From Adineta ricciae (taxonomy: Eukaryota; Rotifera; Eurotatoria; Adinetida; Adinetidae): DNA of 64,000 nt. The translations under genes and the position numbers were made by a program. The notes under the pieces are model-generated. The model was not told where the DNA came from and did no database searches. It was given only the letters and a program-made list of their open reading frames with translations. This document shows positions 48,122 to 60,041 of the stretch, piece by piece. Every line of letters begins with the position of its first letter. Position 1 is the stretch's first letter. Location of the stretch: contig CAJNOJ010000065.1 of assembly GCA_905250025.1 (NCBI GenBank), positions 186,001 through 250,000 on the forward strand, read 5' to 3'.

Positions 48122-49606
48122 ATGCCTGAACTACCCGGTAAGAAAACAATCAATACGAGATAGAGTTTGAAGTGAAAGTATTCGTTGTATTGTTTTAGAA
48201 GTAGAATACGCTCGTCGATTATTGGCTCGATTTTTAACTCATACACATATTACTAAAGTTTCATATCCAGATGCTGATGGCCTGGCGAAGCGTTTCTTGA
48301 ATTGCACACCAAATTCATTTGCCGATGGATTAGTTAACCGTAAGATTTTGGATATTAAACGGCACGGTAAATATCTATGGTTTGAGATGGCTGACCAGAA
48401 ACCTTTGACACCAATCTTTCATTTTGGAATGTCTGGAGGTTTTCGAATCAAATCAGCACCTGATGTGACTTATTTGAAAGAGCTTGAACATGTGAAAAGA
48501 AAAGCGAAAAACGAAGTTGATGGACAATGCGAGTCTTTTGTTTATGGTAAATATCTGTCAGTCAGTACATGAGTGTAACACAGAGTAATTTAGATGACGA
48601 ACTAGACGCTGACTTAACATGGCCGCCTCGTTTTACACGTATTCGATTTTTGACGTCAACAGGTCACGATGTGTGCTATACAGATCTTCGTAAATTTGGA
48701 CGTTTTCATTTAATTGATTCGAACGAACCTCTTTCATGCCTTCCTTTATCAAAATTAGGCTTCGATCCTTACCTTGAAATGCCAAAACTTGATGATTTCA
48801 AAGATTTAATCAACTCGTACCGATCGAAATCCATCGAACTTAAAGCATTATTACTTGACCAAGCATTTTGTGCTGGAATTGGCAATTGGATAGCTGATGA
48901 AATACTCTATCAGTCACATTTGCATCCACGTAAACGATTGAATACATTGACGGACGATCAACTGAAGAGTTTGCACAAAAACATCGACTATGTCATTCGC
49001 ACAGCAGTTGATGCAGGTGGGAGTCATAAATTTCCACCGGAATGGCTGTTTCATTTTCGATGGACGAACAAACGGGAAACAGAAGATTATTATAAACTAA
49101 AAATTCAATTTGATACCGTCGGTGGACGAACATCAGCTTATGTACCGAAAAGACAACTCTTATCCGATGATGAACAACATCAAGTGGATGTTCGATTGGC
49201 TGCACGTGATGCCAAACGAGCCAGTAAGAAGAAAATAGCTAAAAATGATGACAATACCAGTGACGACCAGGAGAATGGTGACATGATTTTAATAAGAAAA
49301 TTTCTCATCTATACGTTACTTACTATATTTTAGAGAACTCAGTTACTGTAGTACGTTCAAAAGGGTTACGAAAAAAACGAAGTAAACAAGAAATGATCGA
49401 AAGTGGTAAAGATAGCTGCTTCTATTTCGACGAAAGCCACTAGTTTTGTTCTAGACTTCGAAGAAGAAGAAAAAGAGGAAAATGCCGAAGACGAACCAGC
49501 ACCGACCCCACCTCGAAAAAAGAAATTATCATCTGAACCTGTGGCTAATATATCGAATCGACCACAACGATCATGTAGACAGAAAACGATCAATTATCAT
49601 GTGTGA
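48122..49606 (+). CDS. Formamidopyrimidine-DNA glycosylase, plant/fungal type (Fpg/Nei family)
   Basis: Five exons: 48122-48137, 48199-48546, 48594-49277, 49334-49405 and 49455-49606, giving 423 aa. It begins MPELPEVE, so the catalytic Pro2 and Glu3 are present; exon 1 ends inside this motif. Landmarks: RHGKYLWFEM, FHFGMSGGFRI, YTDLRKFGRF, LGFDP, LLLDQAFCAGIGNWIADEIL (the helix-two-turn-helix) and HPRKRLNTL. The C-terminal zinc finger of bacterial Fpg is replaced by a Cys-free DTVGGRTSAYVPKRQ, as in plant FPG1 and fungal homologues. A charged tail follows: KKRSKQEMIES, an acidic run and TPPRKKKLSSE, probably nuclear targeting. Role: excision of oxidised purines with AP-lyase activity in base-excision repair. 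Horizontal acquisition is inferred. Confidence 0.93.
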
Positions 49607-50032
49607 TACAGTTTTTCTTTTTTAATTCTTAAGATTATTTTTTGTACATTACCTGCTTAGTCTCGATATATCAATAAAATATTCCAGATATTTGAAAACA
49701 GCGAAAAATTCATACCTGATGATCTTTCTATTGGTTTGTGAGTATGGTGAGAGATAATACAACACTTGTATATAGTGACATCTTATATCTTATACTGCAT
49801 AGATATTTTGCTAGCACTACCATCGTGTCTGTTCTGTCAACCTCTTATTCTACTACTAAGTTCTGTCTCTTTTGTTCGCAGGTCTACCTATACGTCGACC
49901 GCTCGTCCGTCCGTCTATACTCTTTCTCTCACTCACCGATAATCTTACTAATGTTAATAATTGTTCGAACTCGACTACCTTTCTTTCATTTCTAGATCTC
50001 ATCCCATCTTATCTCTTCAATAAACGAGAAAT
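49607..50032. other. Intergenic spacer and 5' UTR of G3BP
   Basis: A CT-rich stretch between about 49830 and 50010 precedes the G3BP start, and an AG near 49995 could be a 5'-UTR acceptor. No separate gene is supported. Confidence 0.4.
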
Positions 50033-52191
50033 ATGGTACAAAATAGTCCCACCCCATTTGATGTAAGAAATCTTCCTTTTATTTCAAACACATACTCTAT
50101 AATCTCGTTGAATTAGGTGGGCCGTGCATTTGTTCACCAGTATTATACACTACTACATCAAGCGCCTCATATGCTTCATCGGTAATTATCATTGATAGCG
50201 TTTTTTTTCCGGCAATTTCGATTCATTTTATGCCCTCTCGGTTAACAGATTCTATTCTACGGACAGCACATTCATACACGGTGGTGTTGATCGACCAGGT
50301 TGCGTTGAACAACCAGCAGTTGGTCCTGAAAATATTTCTCAACGTATCAATGATTTGAATTTACGGGAGTGCCATGCGAAAATTCGTCAGGTCGATTCGC
50401 ATCCAACTATTGGTGATGGGGTTGTCGTCCAGGTAAATTGTTCTTGACTTATCTGAAAAGAATTGATTACGAAACAAATTTTCTTTCTAGGTTACTGGTG
50501 AATTGTCGAATAATGGTGATCCAATGCGTCGTTTCATGCAAACATTCGTATTGGCTCCACGACAACCAAAAAAATACTACGTCCAAAATGATATCTTTCG
50601 TTACCAGGATGAAGTATTCGACGATGGATCGGATGAAGTCGACGAAGATGATCGATCAGGCTCACATATATACGGTGATGCAATTTCAAATGCGGTAAAC
50701 AATGGACGGACCAGAATTATTCCATATGACTTTATGTATACGATCTCTTAGGACAAAACTTCAAATGCTGATTCTTCGGTGGCACCTGTTCAGCAACCTT
50801 TACTTGTAACAGCCAATGCACGACCACCAGTGGAAGATCATCAACCACTACCACCTCGCGGAGCTAGTTCAACACATGGAACTAATCAACAACAACAGAA
50901 CATTCCAAATCAGGCTAGTGTTCGTCAACAAGAACATCAACATGTTGGTTCAACAAACTTGTACGTTTCTTTATTCAACGAGTTATTTCAAATTGAACGG
51001 TTTTTTCCTTTAGGAATGGCTTCTCGAACGCAGGTGAAACAAATAGTTATGGTGGACTTGGCCATACGCATATTCAACCGCAACAGCAAGAAGCTACACA
51101 GCCTAGCCCACAGTCACTAAACAATCAAGTTACTCAGGAAACTCAAGAACCAACCAACGGAACAAACGGTTCAAACCAACAACAGGTCAAGCAAACGCAA
51201 CCAACTTCAACAACCGAAGGGAAAAAAGTTGAAGGAAGTAAGATGAGATGACTGATAGATCCTCTGTACACATATCAACTAAACTTGACTCACTTAGAAT
51301 CATATGCTGGCATTGCTAAATTACATCAACCAGCTGGTGCTCCTACAAATGTTAGTGCATCAGTAACACCAACTGTACGCAGTGTTGCGAATCCGCCTAG
51401 CGCGCCGTTAAGCAATTCACAACAACCAAATACAATCCGTCCGCAAACGAAAGCACAACCAACCACAAACAATCGACCAACTAGCAGTGCTCAACTGGGT
51501 CAACGACAATACCCACAACAACGAGGTAATACTAATTACTATGAACAAACTAATCGTGGTAATTGTTGAATAACATATCTTAATCGTTATATTTCACTCT
51601 TTTTCTTTAGGTACAAATGTCGCTACAGCACCCAATGAACAACAGGTCTTCGTTGGCTCATTACCATTGGATTTCACAGAAAAAACCTTAATTGAATGCT
51701 TTTCAGAATATGGTAATGTTATTGATGCCAAAATCTACACGCCACTTCATGATAACAAGAAGGTTCGTCCAAATAGATCATCTCATTCTATTCTATTTCG
51801 TTTTGTGTTATCAAAATAGAACTTCGGATTTATCGTTTTTGATAATCCAGAAAGTGCAGCAGCACTTGTTACCAAGGAACATATCATGTACAATGGTACA
51901 ATTCGTTTGAATGTTGAACCGAAAACACAGCGAAATTATCCGTCAAATAATAACAATACAGGCAGTAACGTAAACAATGCTGCTCAAGGTGGTAACCGTA
52001 ATAGTAACTACTCAGGAAGGGGTGGTGCTCGAGGAGGTAATCGAACATCTTATCGTGGAGGTAGCAATAGTTCACGACGTGGTGGTAGTGGTGGTCAATT
52101 CAATAATAATTCGTCATCGTTCACCACAAGTGATGAGAATAACAATGACTACCGAATTAGCAAATCGCAACCACAACAACAACCGATATAA
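50033..52191 (+). CDS. G3BP / Rasputin stress-granule protein
   Basis: Nine exons (50033-50062, 50117-50181, 50249-50432, 50491-50694, 50752-50960, 51014-51237, 51298-51525, 51611-51762, 51820-52191) give 555 aa. The N-terminal NTF2-like domain is well conserved ([73 protein letters not shown]). An acidic stretch and a long Gln/Pro/Thr-rich disordered region follow, with the short KSYAGIAKL motif. Then an RRM ([35 protein letters not shown]) and a C-terminal RGG/Gly-Arg-rich tail ([17 protein letters not shown]). G3BP nucleates stress granules by binding RNA and caprin/USP10-type partners. The full domain order is as in animals, so this is a native gene flanked by foreign-type ones. Confidence 0.96.
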
Positions 52192-52889
52192 CAAAAGTAA
52201 TGAACTGGTGGGGATGAACGTCTGATCTCTTTCTCTTTTTTTTTTCTTTATCCTTTCATTTTCTTTTCTGTTTCGTGACCGCAAGTTTCTTGCATTCAAA
52301 ACCTTTTTTTTTCTTACACATACCATGATAGTGAACAGTTCTGATGGATGGACGATCTTCTCTTTCATACACACACTTTTTTCTTTATCACTTTCTTTGT
52401 TCTTTATTGTTACCGTTCTCTTGTTTTATACGAATTTCATATTTTGTTGGCTATCCGACACAGATTTGATGAAATGAGCGCGAGAACATCTTCGATTACA
52501 CACACACAAAACCACAATTGCTGTCTTTCAATATCATCTATTACTTTTCGGTAATCTCAACTACTCCTTTCTTTTCTTTCTGCTCGCTCGCTTGTTTGTT
52601 TGTTTGTTTGTTCATTCATTGTTAAAATGCTGTCTTTTTCTTCAGATTGTTGTCATATTTCTGTTTTCTTTTTCTACACATCAAACTCTCAGACATGCAT
52701 ATGCACACATATCTTGAACGATATGAAAAGGCAGATAGATGAGAACGACAGACAGTTAAGTGCGAATAAAATGATGAACGTAAGGAGACGTCTATGTATG
52801 CTCAATTTAATGTTTTTCTTCTATGTGGCATAATTCAAATATCCTTCAAAAGTTCACTTCTTCCCGAAGAAAAAAAAAATTTTGTCTAT
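52192..52889. other. 3' UTR region of G3BP
   Basis: T-rich, probably the long 3' UTR of G3BP, followed by a short tail-to-tail gap before the minus-strand aldolase gene. No exon is supported. Confidence 0.4.
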
Positions 52890-53852
52890 TCATTGCTTCG
52901 ATGCTAATTCACGTTCGATTTCAAGTGCTGGTTCGACGGCTTTCAAAATTGTTTCTTGTAGCTCATCTCCTGTGGGTAAGAGTGGTGCACGTGGAAGACC
53001 ACCATAGCCCAAGACTTTCTGCATTATTGCTTTCACGGCAGAGATACCATTCAGCCGGAAAAGAGTATGATCAGGACCGATAATTCGACGTTGAATGCGT
53101 TGAATTTCTTCCCACTTATCTTGTGAATGGTTTCTGTACAAGTTAAAAAGATGAACAAGAACTCGTGGAGCAACATTTGCGAAACCAGGAACACATCCTT
53201 GTGCTCCAATTGTTAGGAACGGCACGAAACTATCAGCTGAGCCACTCATCAACGTGAACTGTTTGGAATCGGTGTGTTCACACACATAGCCAGCCTTTCC
53301 TACATTTCCATCGGTGCATTTCATACCGACAATGTTCGGGTGAGAAGCTAACTTGACGATGGTTTCTTGTGGAGTGTCCATTTGCTGTGTCACACCTGGA
53401 AAGTTGTAGATTACAACGGGAATCACAGCTTTGTCAGCAACTTTCGTATAGAAGGAGACGAGAACATCCGATCGGTTGACTGTCCAGCTAAGAAAATACG
53501 AAGGCGGTAGAACCATAGCGTATTCAGCACCTGCTTCGGCTGCTTGCTTGATGAGGTGAAGTGTGCCGCGAACTGACTCGTGTGAACAGCCAGCGATTAG
53601 TTTCGCTTTGGACGATGATTCGTCGATAGCTTTGCGTGCAGTTCGGATGACCAGTTGTCTTTCATCTTCATTGAGATGTACTGCTTCGCCTGTTGAACCC
53701 ATACAAACGACACCATGAACACCAGCTGAGCAGAGGAACTGGACGTGTCGAGCAACAGTATCGACATCGACTGGTTGTTCGTCAGCGGGTGTGTCGAGAA
53801 AGAATGTTGGAATGGGAACATAGATGCCGGGTGGAAGTGCAACTGAAGTCAT
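52890..53852 (-). CDS. Dihydrodipicolinate-synthase-family aldolase, copy A (fungal-type 2-keto-3-deoxy-acid aldolase)
   Basis: Intronless, 320 aa, a complete (beta/alpha)8 class I aldolase. The GSTGEAVHLNEDER block binds the substrate carboxylate; Tyr149 in VVIYNFPGV and the Schiff-base Lys178 in NIVGMKCTDGNVGKAG are both present. The VPIPTFF start, LPPSYF and GNVGK forms match fungal L-threo-3-deoxy-hexulosonate aldolase (GaaC/LGA1-like) proteins better than animal HOGA1 or N-acetylneuraminate lyase. The substrate is thus probably a 2-keto-3-deoxy sugar acid giving pyruvate plus an aldehyde, a route used on plant pectin. It has a tandem paralogue 2.1 kb away. The lack of introns suggests recent acquisition; horizontal origin is inferred. 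Confidence 0.93.
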   Translation of the reverse strand: MTSVALPPGIYVPIPTFFLDTPADEQPVDVDTVARHVQFLCSAGVHGVVCMGSTGEAVHLNEDERQLVIRTARKAIDESSSKAKLIAGCSHESVRGTLHLIKQAAEAGAEYAMVLPPSYFLSWTVNRSDVLVSFYTKVADKAVIPVVIYNFPGVTQQMDTPQETIVKLASHPNIVGMKCTDGNVGKAGYVCEHTDSKQFTLMSGSADSFVPFLTIGAQGCVPGFANVAPRVLVHLFNLYRNHSQDKWEEIQRIQRRIIGPDHTLFRLNGISAVKAIMQKVLGYGGLPRAPLLPTGDELQETILKAVEPALEIERELASKQ

Positions 53853-55012
53853 TTTTTATCGTAAGGTTTATGATGCAGTTTGTTAAAGAATTTAGTTGAG
53901 ATTGGAAGCTAATTATATAAGCAACAAAATAATATCTAAATCTATGGTTTTTATGTTTCAAAGAGAGAAAAGAGAATCTATAATCGTGTACAAAAATAGT
54001 TTGAAATTTCGAAAGATCATTGAGAATTCTATAAAATACAAAAGAAAAGTTTTAACGATTGATCGTATGTTTTTGTTTTGATGAAAGATATAAAATGATA
54101 AAGAAAAATTTTGTTTTATTACCATAGGTTATATTGATTCTGATTCTCTTCAATGCGAGGATATACGAGACATTGAAATTTTCTGCAGAGAGAAAAGAAA
54201 GATTAATCTTTTTTTAATTCAATACATTTATTCAAGCGGCGGGGCATGCGGGAGATTGAAAAATTAGGAAAAAAAGACGATTTTATTTTTCGATCGAAAG
54301 ATTTTTTCATTTCGGGGATATAGAAGTTGTAGACAGAGAAAAGAAACAAATAGTTTTATTTGCGTTAAACAAATATATTTTTTTCGAGCAGCGGAATATG
54401 CAGGACATTGAAAAATTACAAAAAACAGACGATTTTATTTTTCGATCGAAAGATTTTTTCATTTCGGGGATACAGAAGTCGTAGAGAGAGGAAAAAATAG
54501 ATATATTTTTTTTCTACTCAGTTCTGTTTCATCTTACTTTTGTCTTTTCTATTCTTTTTCGCGCACTCTAAACTCAACTAAATTCTCATGTTAACTGTGA
54601 TATTTATGGTACTAACGATCAATAAACTCCTTGAATAATTTGAGAACATGGAGGGTTAAGATCTGTTATCTTATCTTTTTGTCTCTCTGTCTTATCTGAT
54701 ACCGTTTGGCCAATACTGCGCTAATGATACATTTGCCTAGTCGCTTTCGCTCCGAAATATTTTGCGATGTAAGCGGATTTCAACCGATGTCTTTTATTTT
54801 TGCATAGATATTTTTTCATAAAAATTCACGTGTTGATTGTTGATATATATGGAAAGTAGTATGTAGATGAATTCTACGTTAATTTATTTGATTCAATGTG
54901 CTTTGTAAGATGTAAATATCAATCAGTAAAAAGAGTTGCGTATAAATAAAAAAGAAAAAACTAATAGATATCGTTCTATAACTCTAAAAATATGTTCACC
55001 AATCTACTTCTT
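53853..55012. other. Spacer between the two aldolase copies
   Basis: AT-rich, no gene. It must contain the promoter of copy A. It includes the tandem repeat described separately and nothing alignable to the sequence upstream of copy B. Confidence 0.4.
54155..54520. repeat. Tandem repeat of about 152 bp, at least two units plus a partial
   Basis: Units begin near 54236 and 54388; a partial, more diverged copy starts near 54157. Each contains a ...GCATGCGGGAGATTGAAAA-type start, a shared 20-mer-plus ending in TTTCGATCGAAAG (palindromic TTTCGATCGAAA) and then TTTCATTTCGGGGATA. Units are close to identical over their 3' two thirds. No coding potential. Confidence 0.75.
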
Positions 55013-55975
55013 TTATGCTTTTGAAGCTAATTCACGTTCGATTTCAAGTGCTGGTTCGATGGCTTTGACAATGCTCTCTTGTTGTTCTGTTGATGTTGGC
55101 ACTAGCGGTGCACGAGGGAGACCACCATAGCCCAAGACTTTTTGCATAGTTGCCTTCAAACCGGATATTCCATTCCATCGAAAGAAAGCATGATCAGGAC
55201 CGATAATTCGACGTTGAATGCGTTGAATTTCTTCCCACTTATCTTGTGAATGGTTTCTGTACAAGTTAAAAAGATGAACAAGAACTCGTGGAGCAACATT
55301 TGCGAAACCAGGAACACATCCTTGTGCTCCAATTGTTAGGAACGGCACGAAACTATCAGCTGAGCCACTCATCAACGTGAACTGTTTGGAATCGGTGTGT
55401 TCACACACATAGCCAGCCTTTCCTACATTTCCATCGGTGCATTTCATACCGACAATGTTCGGGTGAGAAGCTAACTTGACGATGGTTTCTTGTGGAGTGT
55501 CCATTTGCTGTGTCACACCTGGAAAGTTGTAGATTACAACGGGAATCACAGCTTTGTCAGCAACTTTCGTATAGAAGGAGACGAGAACATCCGATCGGTT
55601 GACTGTCCAGCTAAGAAAATACGAAGGCGGTAGAACCATAGCGTATTCAGCACCTGCTTCGGCTGCTTGCTTGATGAGGTGAAGTGTGCCGCGAACTGAC
55701 TCGTGTGAACAGCCAGCGATTAGTTTCGCTTTGGACGATGATTCGTCGATAGCTTTGCGTGCAGTTCGGATGACCAGTTGTCTTTCATCTTCATTGAGAT
55801 GTACTGCTTCGCCTGTTGAACCCATACAAACGACACCATGAACACCAGCTGAGCAGAGGAACTGGACGTGTCGAGCAACAGTATCGACATCGACTGGTTG
55901 TTCGTCAGCGGGTGTGTCGAGAAAAAACGTTGGGATGGGAACATAGATGCCGGGTGGAAGTGCAACTGAAGTCAT
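55013..55975 (-). CDS. Dihydrodipicolinate-synthase-family aldolase, copy B (tandem paralogue)
   Basis: Intronless, 320 aa, same length as copy A without indels (constant offset of 2123 bp). Residues 1 to about 262 are identical to copy A. The last 58 differ at about 16 positions (for example AFFRWNGISGLKATM against TLFRLNGISAVKAIM, and STEQQESIVKAIEP against GDELQETILKAVEP). Catalytic Tyr149 and Lys178 are retained, so both copies should be active. Same family and inferred fungal-type origin as copy A. The upstream sequence differs, so the copies may be regulated separately. A CTTATC-rich run precedes the start (about 56065-56085). Confidence 0.93.
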   Translation of the reverse strand: MTSVALPPGIYVPIPTFFLDTPADEQPVDVDTVARHVQFLCSAGVHGVVCMGSTGEAVHLNEDERQLVIRTARKAIDESSSKAKLIAGCSHESVRGTLHLIKQAAEAGAEYAMVLPPSYFLSWTVNRSDVLVSFYTKVADKAVIPVVIYNFPGVTQQMDTPQETIVKLASHPNIVGMKCTDGNVGKAGYVCEHTDSKQFTLMSGSADSFVPFLTIGAQGCVPGFANVAPRVLVHLFNLYRNHSQDKWEEIQRIQRRIIGPDHAFFRWNGISGLKATMQKVLGYGGLPRAPLVPTSTEQQESIVKAIEPALEIERELASKA

Positions 55976-56544
55976 GTTTTCTTTTGTGGTGATGATTCTT
56001 TATAATGATCGTCGAAATGACGGATGAAAGAAATAGAGAAGAATACACTTTTCTTTTTCTTTCTTTTTATCTTATCTTATCTTATCTGTTTGTGTGTTTA
56101 ATAGACACCCCTATTCACCTTTAATTTTTACATGTACTTATGCGTTCTCACTAGAGGTCGTGATCATCATCGTGACTATTTCATAGTTCTTTGCATTTCT
56201 TTCATCAATGATTATAACAATTTGCAAATTTGAGTGGTTAGCTCTCTATTAAATATATGTAGAAGAAATTCAATTATGACTGTCTCATGATTGAATGCAA
56301 GCAAGCATCTCTAACGACAGTGTGAGCAAAATCAGAAATAGTTACATAGGAAGAAAATCGTTTAGGGAATAAGATCATAAAATACATTGATAATATATAT
56401 ATATATATGTAAGTACTGATGAGATGTCGCAGAATAACCAAAGCAGAAGAAGAAGAGAGAAGTAGACGATTACATACAAACTGAAACGTTGACTTAATTT
56501 GCTTATCATTACGCATAATCACAACAGAGCAGTGACTTAGTAAG
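55976..56544. promoter_or_regulatory. Divergent promoter interval between aldolase B and the bHLH gene
   Basis: 569 bp between two divergently transcribed starts. It contains a CTTAT/CTTATC repeat (about 56070-56090) and an AT microsatellite (about 56393-56408). No exon is supported. Confidence 0.4.
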
Positions 56545-57108
56545 ATGGCAAGTAATTCTACACCTTCATCACTTTGGAATTTTCCGTTACCACTTATGAT
56601 GACTTCTTCGTTGAATACTAATGAGCAACAACAATCGCACCAACAAGAGCAATCACCATCATCTGTTCATAGCATTGGTGAGCGGAAACAACGAACTCTA
56701 CGATTATCCATAAATGCACGAGAACGTCGACGTATGCATGACTTAAACGATGCTCTTGATGAATTACGTTCAGTGGTTCGCTGAATTTCAATCGTGATGA
56801 ATATTTTTTTGTAACACTTCGTTTACTCTAGATTCCGTACGCACATTCACCATCAGTACGAAAACTAAGTAAAATCTCAACATTATATTTAGGTGAGTTT
56901 ATTTCAAGTATTTATACAAATGGTATCAATACAAAAAAAGTGCACACATTTTTCAGCTAAAAACTTCATTCTTCTACAAGCACAAGCCATTGACGAACTG
57001 AAAAAATGTGTTCTTCGAGCAAGCTTTATGAACAGTCAACCTGGAACTATTCTATCTCAACCCACAACTATGGATTACAATACAACAGATCAGGCAAATG
57101 ATGGATAA
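56545..57108 (+). CDS. bHLH transcription factor of the BHLHE22/BHLHE23 (Beta3) group
   Basis: Three exons (56545-56775, 56832-56892, 56957-57108) encode 147 aa. A Ser/Gln-rich N-terminus leads into the basic region and helix 1 (RLSINARERRRMHDLNDALD), the loop with IPYAHSPSVRKLSK, and helix 2 (STLYLAKNFILLQAQAIDEL). The PYAHSPSVRKLSKI signature is diagnostic of the BHLHE22/23 and related Olig-family group. An intron splits the domain between ELRSV and IPYAH, with a GTTCGC donor. Such factors act as repressors in neural specification. The protein is much shorter than vertebrate members, with only a small Thr/Gln-rich tail after the domain. DNA-contacting basic residues (ERRRMH) are intact. Confidence 0.94.
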
Positions 57109-58809
57109 CTTGTAAAACATATGTCAAATACGAATGTAAAAGTTCTCTCAGTTCACCTAATATTATCTTTGCTTTTTTTTTCTTTGTCATAAGTATATTC
57201 TTCGTTCAGTGTCTATTTCAATTGATTTGCTCCCATGGAATGTTTTCTCTTCCCACACATCGACCGTCTCCCATTTAAACCGATTAACACATTCTATTGT
57301 CATGTTATTACTATTAATGTGGTAGTCAACATTCAATACGGTAATCTCGCACTCACTGCCATGAATATGAGCATAGCGTGATGTATTCTATGATTATTGA
57401 ATCAAATGGAGCATAATGATCGTCTGCTAATAAATCCCTTGTTCATTTCTGATTTCCTCTTTTGTTTAATAAATTCATGAATAAAAGCTTGCGTGTCTTG
57501 ACCTATTCTGCTGATTGAGTCAAATGTCAAATGAAGAAACAACTGTTTTGCTTTCTTTTCCCGAGCAGACAGATCAATTGGAATCTAGTTCTATATGGTT
57601 TACTACGAACAGATTAAATGTCTTTCTTCGATCCTGAATCATCAATCTCAATTTATACAGAATCATAGAGCGTTGTATTTCAAAAGCGATTACACCCTTC
57701 ATTGATTCCTAACTATTGAGCAAAAGATAATTATGTGCAGAAGTAAATAATCCATTACAAAGAAATGAGAGAAATATTCTTCGCTTACAATTTCTTCATA
57801 AAATCGAAAACGAGAATAAGAGACAACTCATTATCATTTTAATGATATTGTATAAACGATTATTGATGATTATATCTCATATTCTGTTAATCTCATTCTG
57901 ATTTATTAATGAGAACAAAAATCTATTTTGTCATTCGAGGCAATTCGATATCTGTTTTCTAACATGATTTTACTCGGCTACGCTATTTTAGTGCGATTCT
58001 GCGAGAAGAAAGCATACGATTTATATTTTATTTTCTTCTCCATGCAACTGCAAAAATCAGTTTGGACTGAATTAATGTCAACTGAAGAAAATCGCTTCAT
58101 TTCAATTGTATCTTAGCATGCTTTGACGGTCACTATCGTTCATGTTTCTCACCTTCACTCTGATGTAACTTGACTGCGATCATTTCATCTTGTTATGTAA
58201 TGGATTAGATACTCTTGCGGACGATCGATCAATCGCTAATACCGATAAGGTTCTGTTTCTATGAAAATAAAAAGCGCACATAGTGGGTTGAGTTTTGTGC
58301 AATTGATTTTGTTCATGTTTTATTTTGCCATTAGTTGGCGCGTTTCGAATGATTCGCTAGCGGAAAAATAAGATTTGCACTTGTTCTGTAAAAAAAAAAC
58401 GACTATAAAATTTGTCAATTGATGAAGCGAACATCTTGACAATGGTAGATGATTGAATAAATAAATAAATAAATATTTCATATGTGCGTGTGCTGTATTA
58501 TTGTTTTGCTTGTTCTTTTGATGATAGGGAAGGTTTTCTATGAAAAGTAACAATGACGACAAAGAAAGGAAAAAGAAAAAGAAGAAAAGAAAAGAAGACA
58601 GACGATGATAATTGAGCTGAAAGAAAAAAAAGAATGATACTGAAGCACACACACATAAAATGTACAAGAAAATAAAAGAGCAACGACAATTACAACGCGC
58701 GGAAAAAAAGTAAATCGATCTGAGACAGAGAATAAGTTATACTTCTTTGGTCTATCATCTGCCGTAGAAATAAATATATTTATATATGTGTGTATGTATA
58801 TATCAAATC
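57109..58809. other. Intergenic interval between convergent genes
   Basis: 1.7 kb, AT-rich, no recognisable exon. It contains an AATA repeat (about 58455-58475) and a purine-rich block (58555-58600). The right end is probably the 3' UTR of Rab14. Confidence 0.4.

Positions 58810-60041
<1,232 letters not shown>

Noticed and set aside
49380..49460. Apparent frame change near the end of the Fpg gene
   Set aside because: Explained by a 49 nt intron (49406-49454), which joins both frames in phase.
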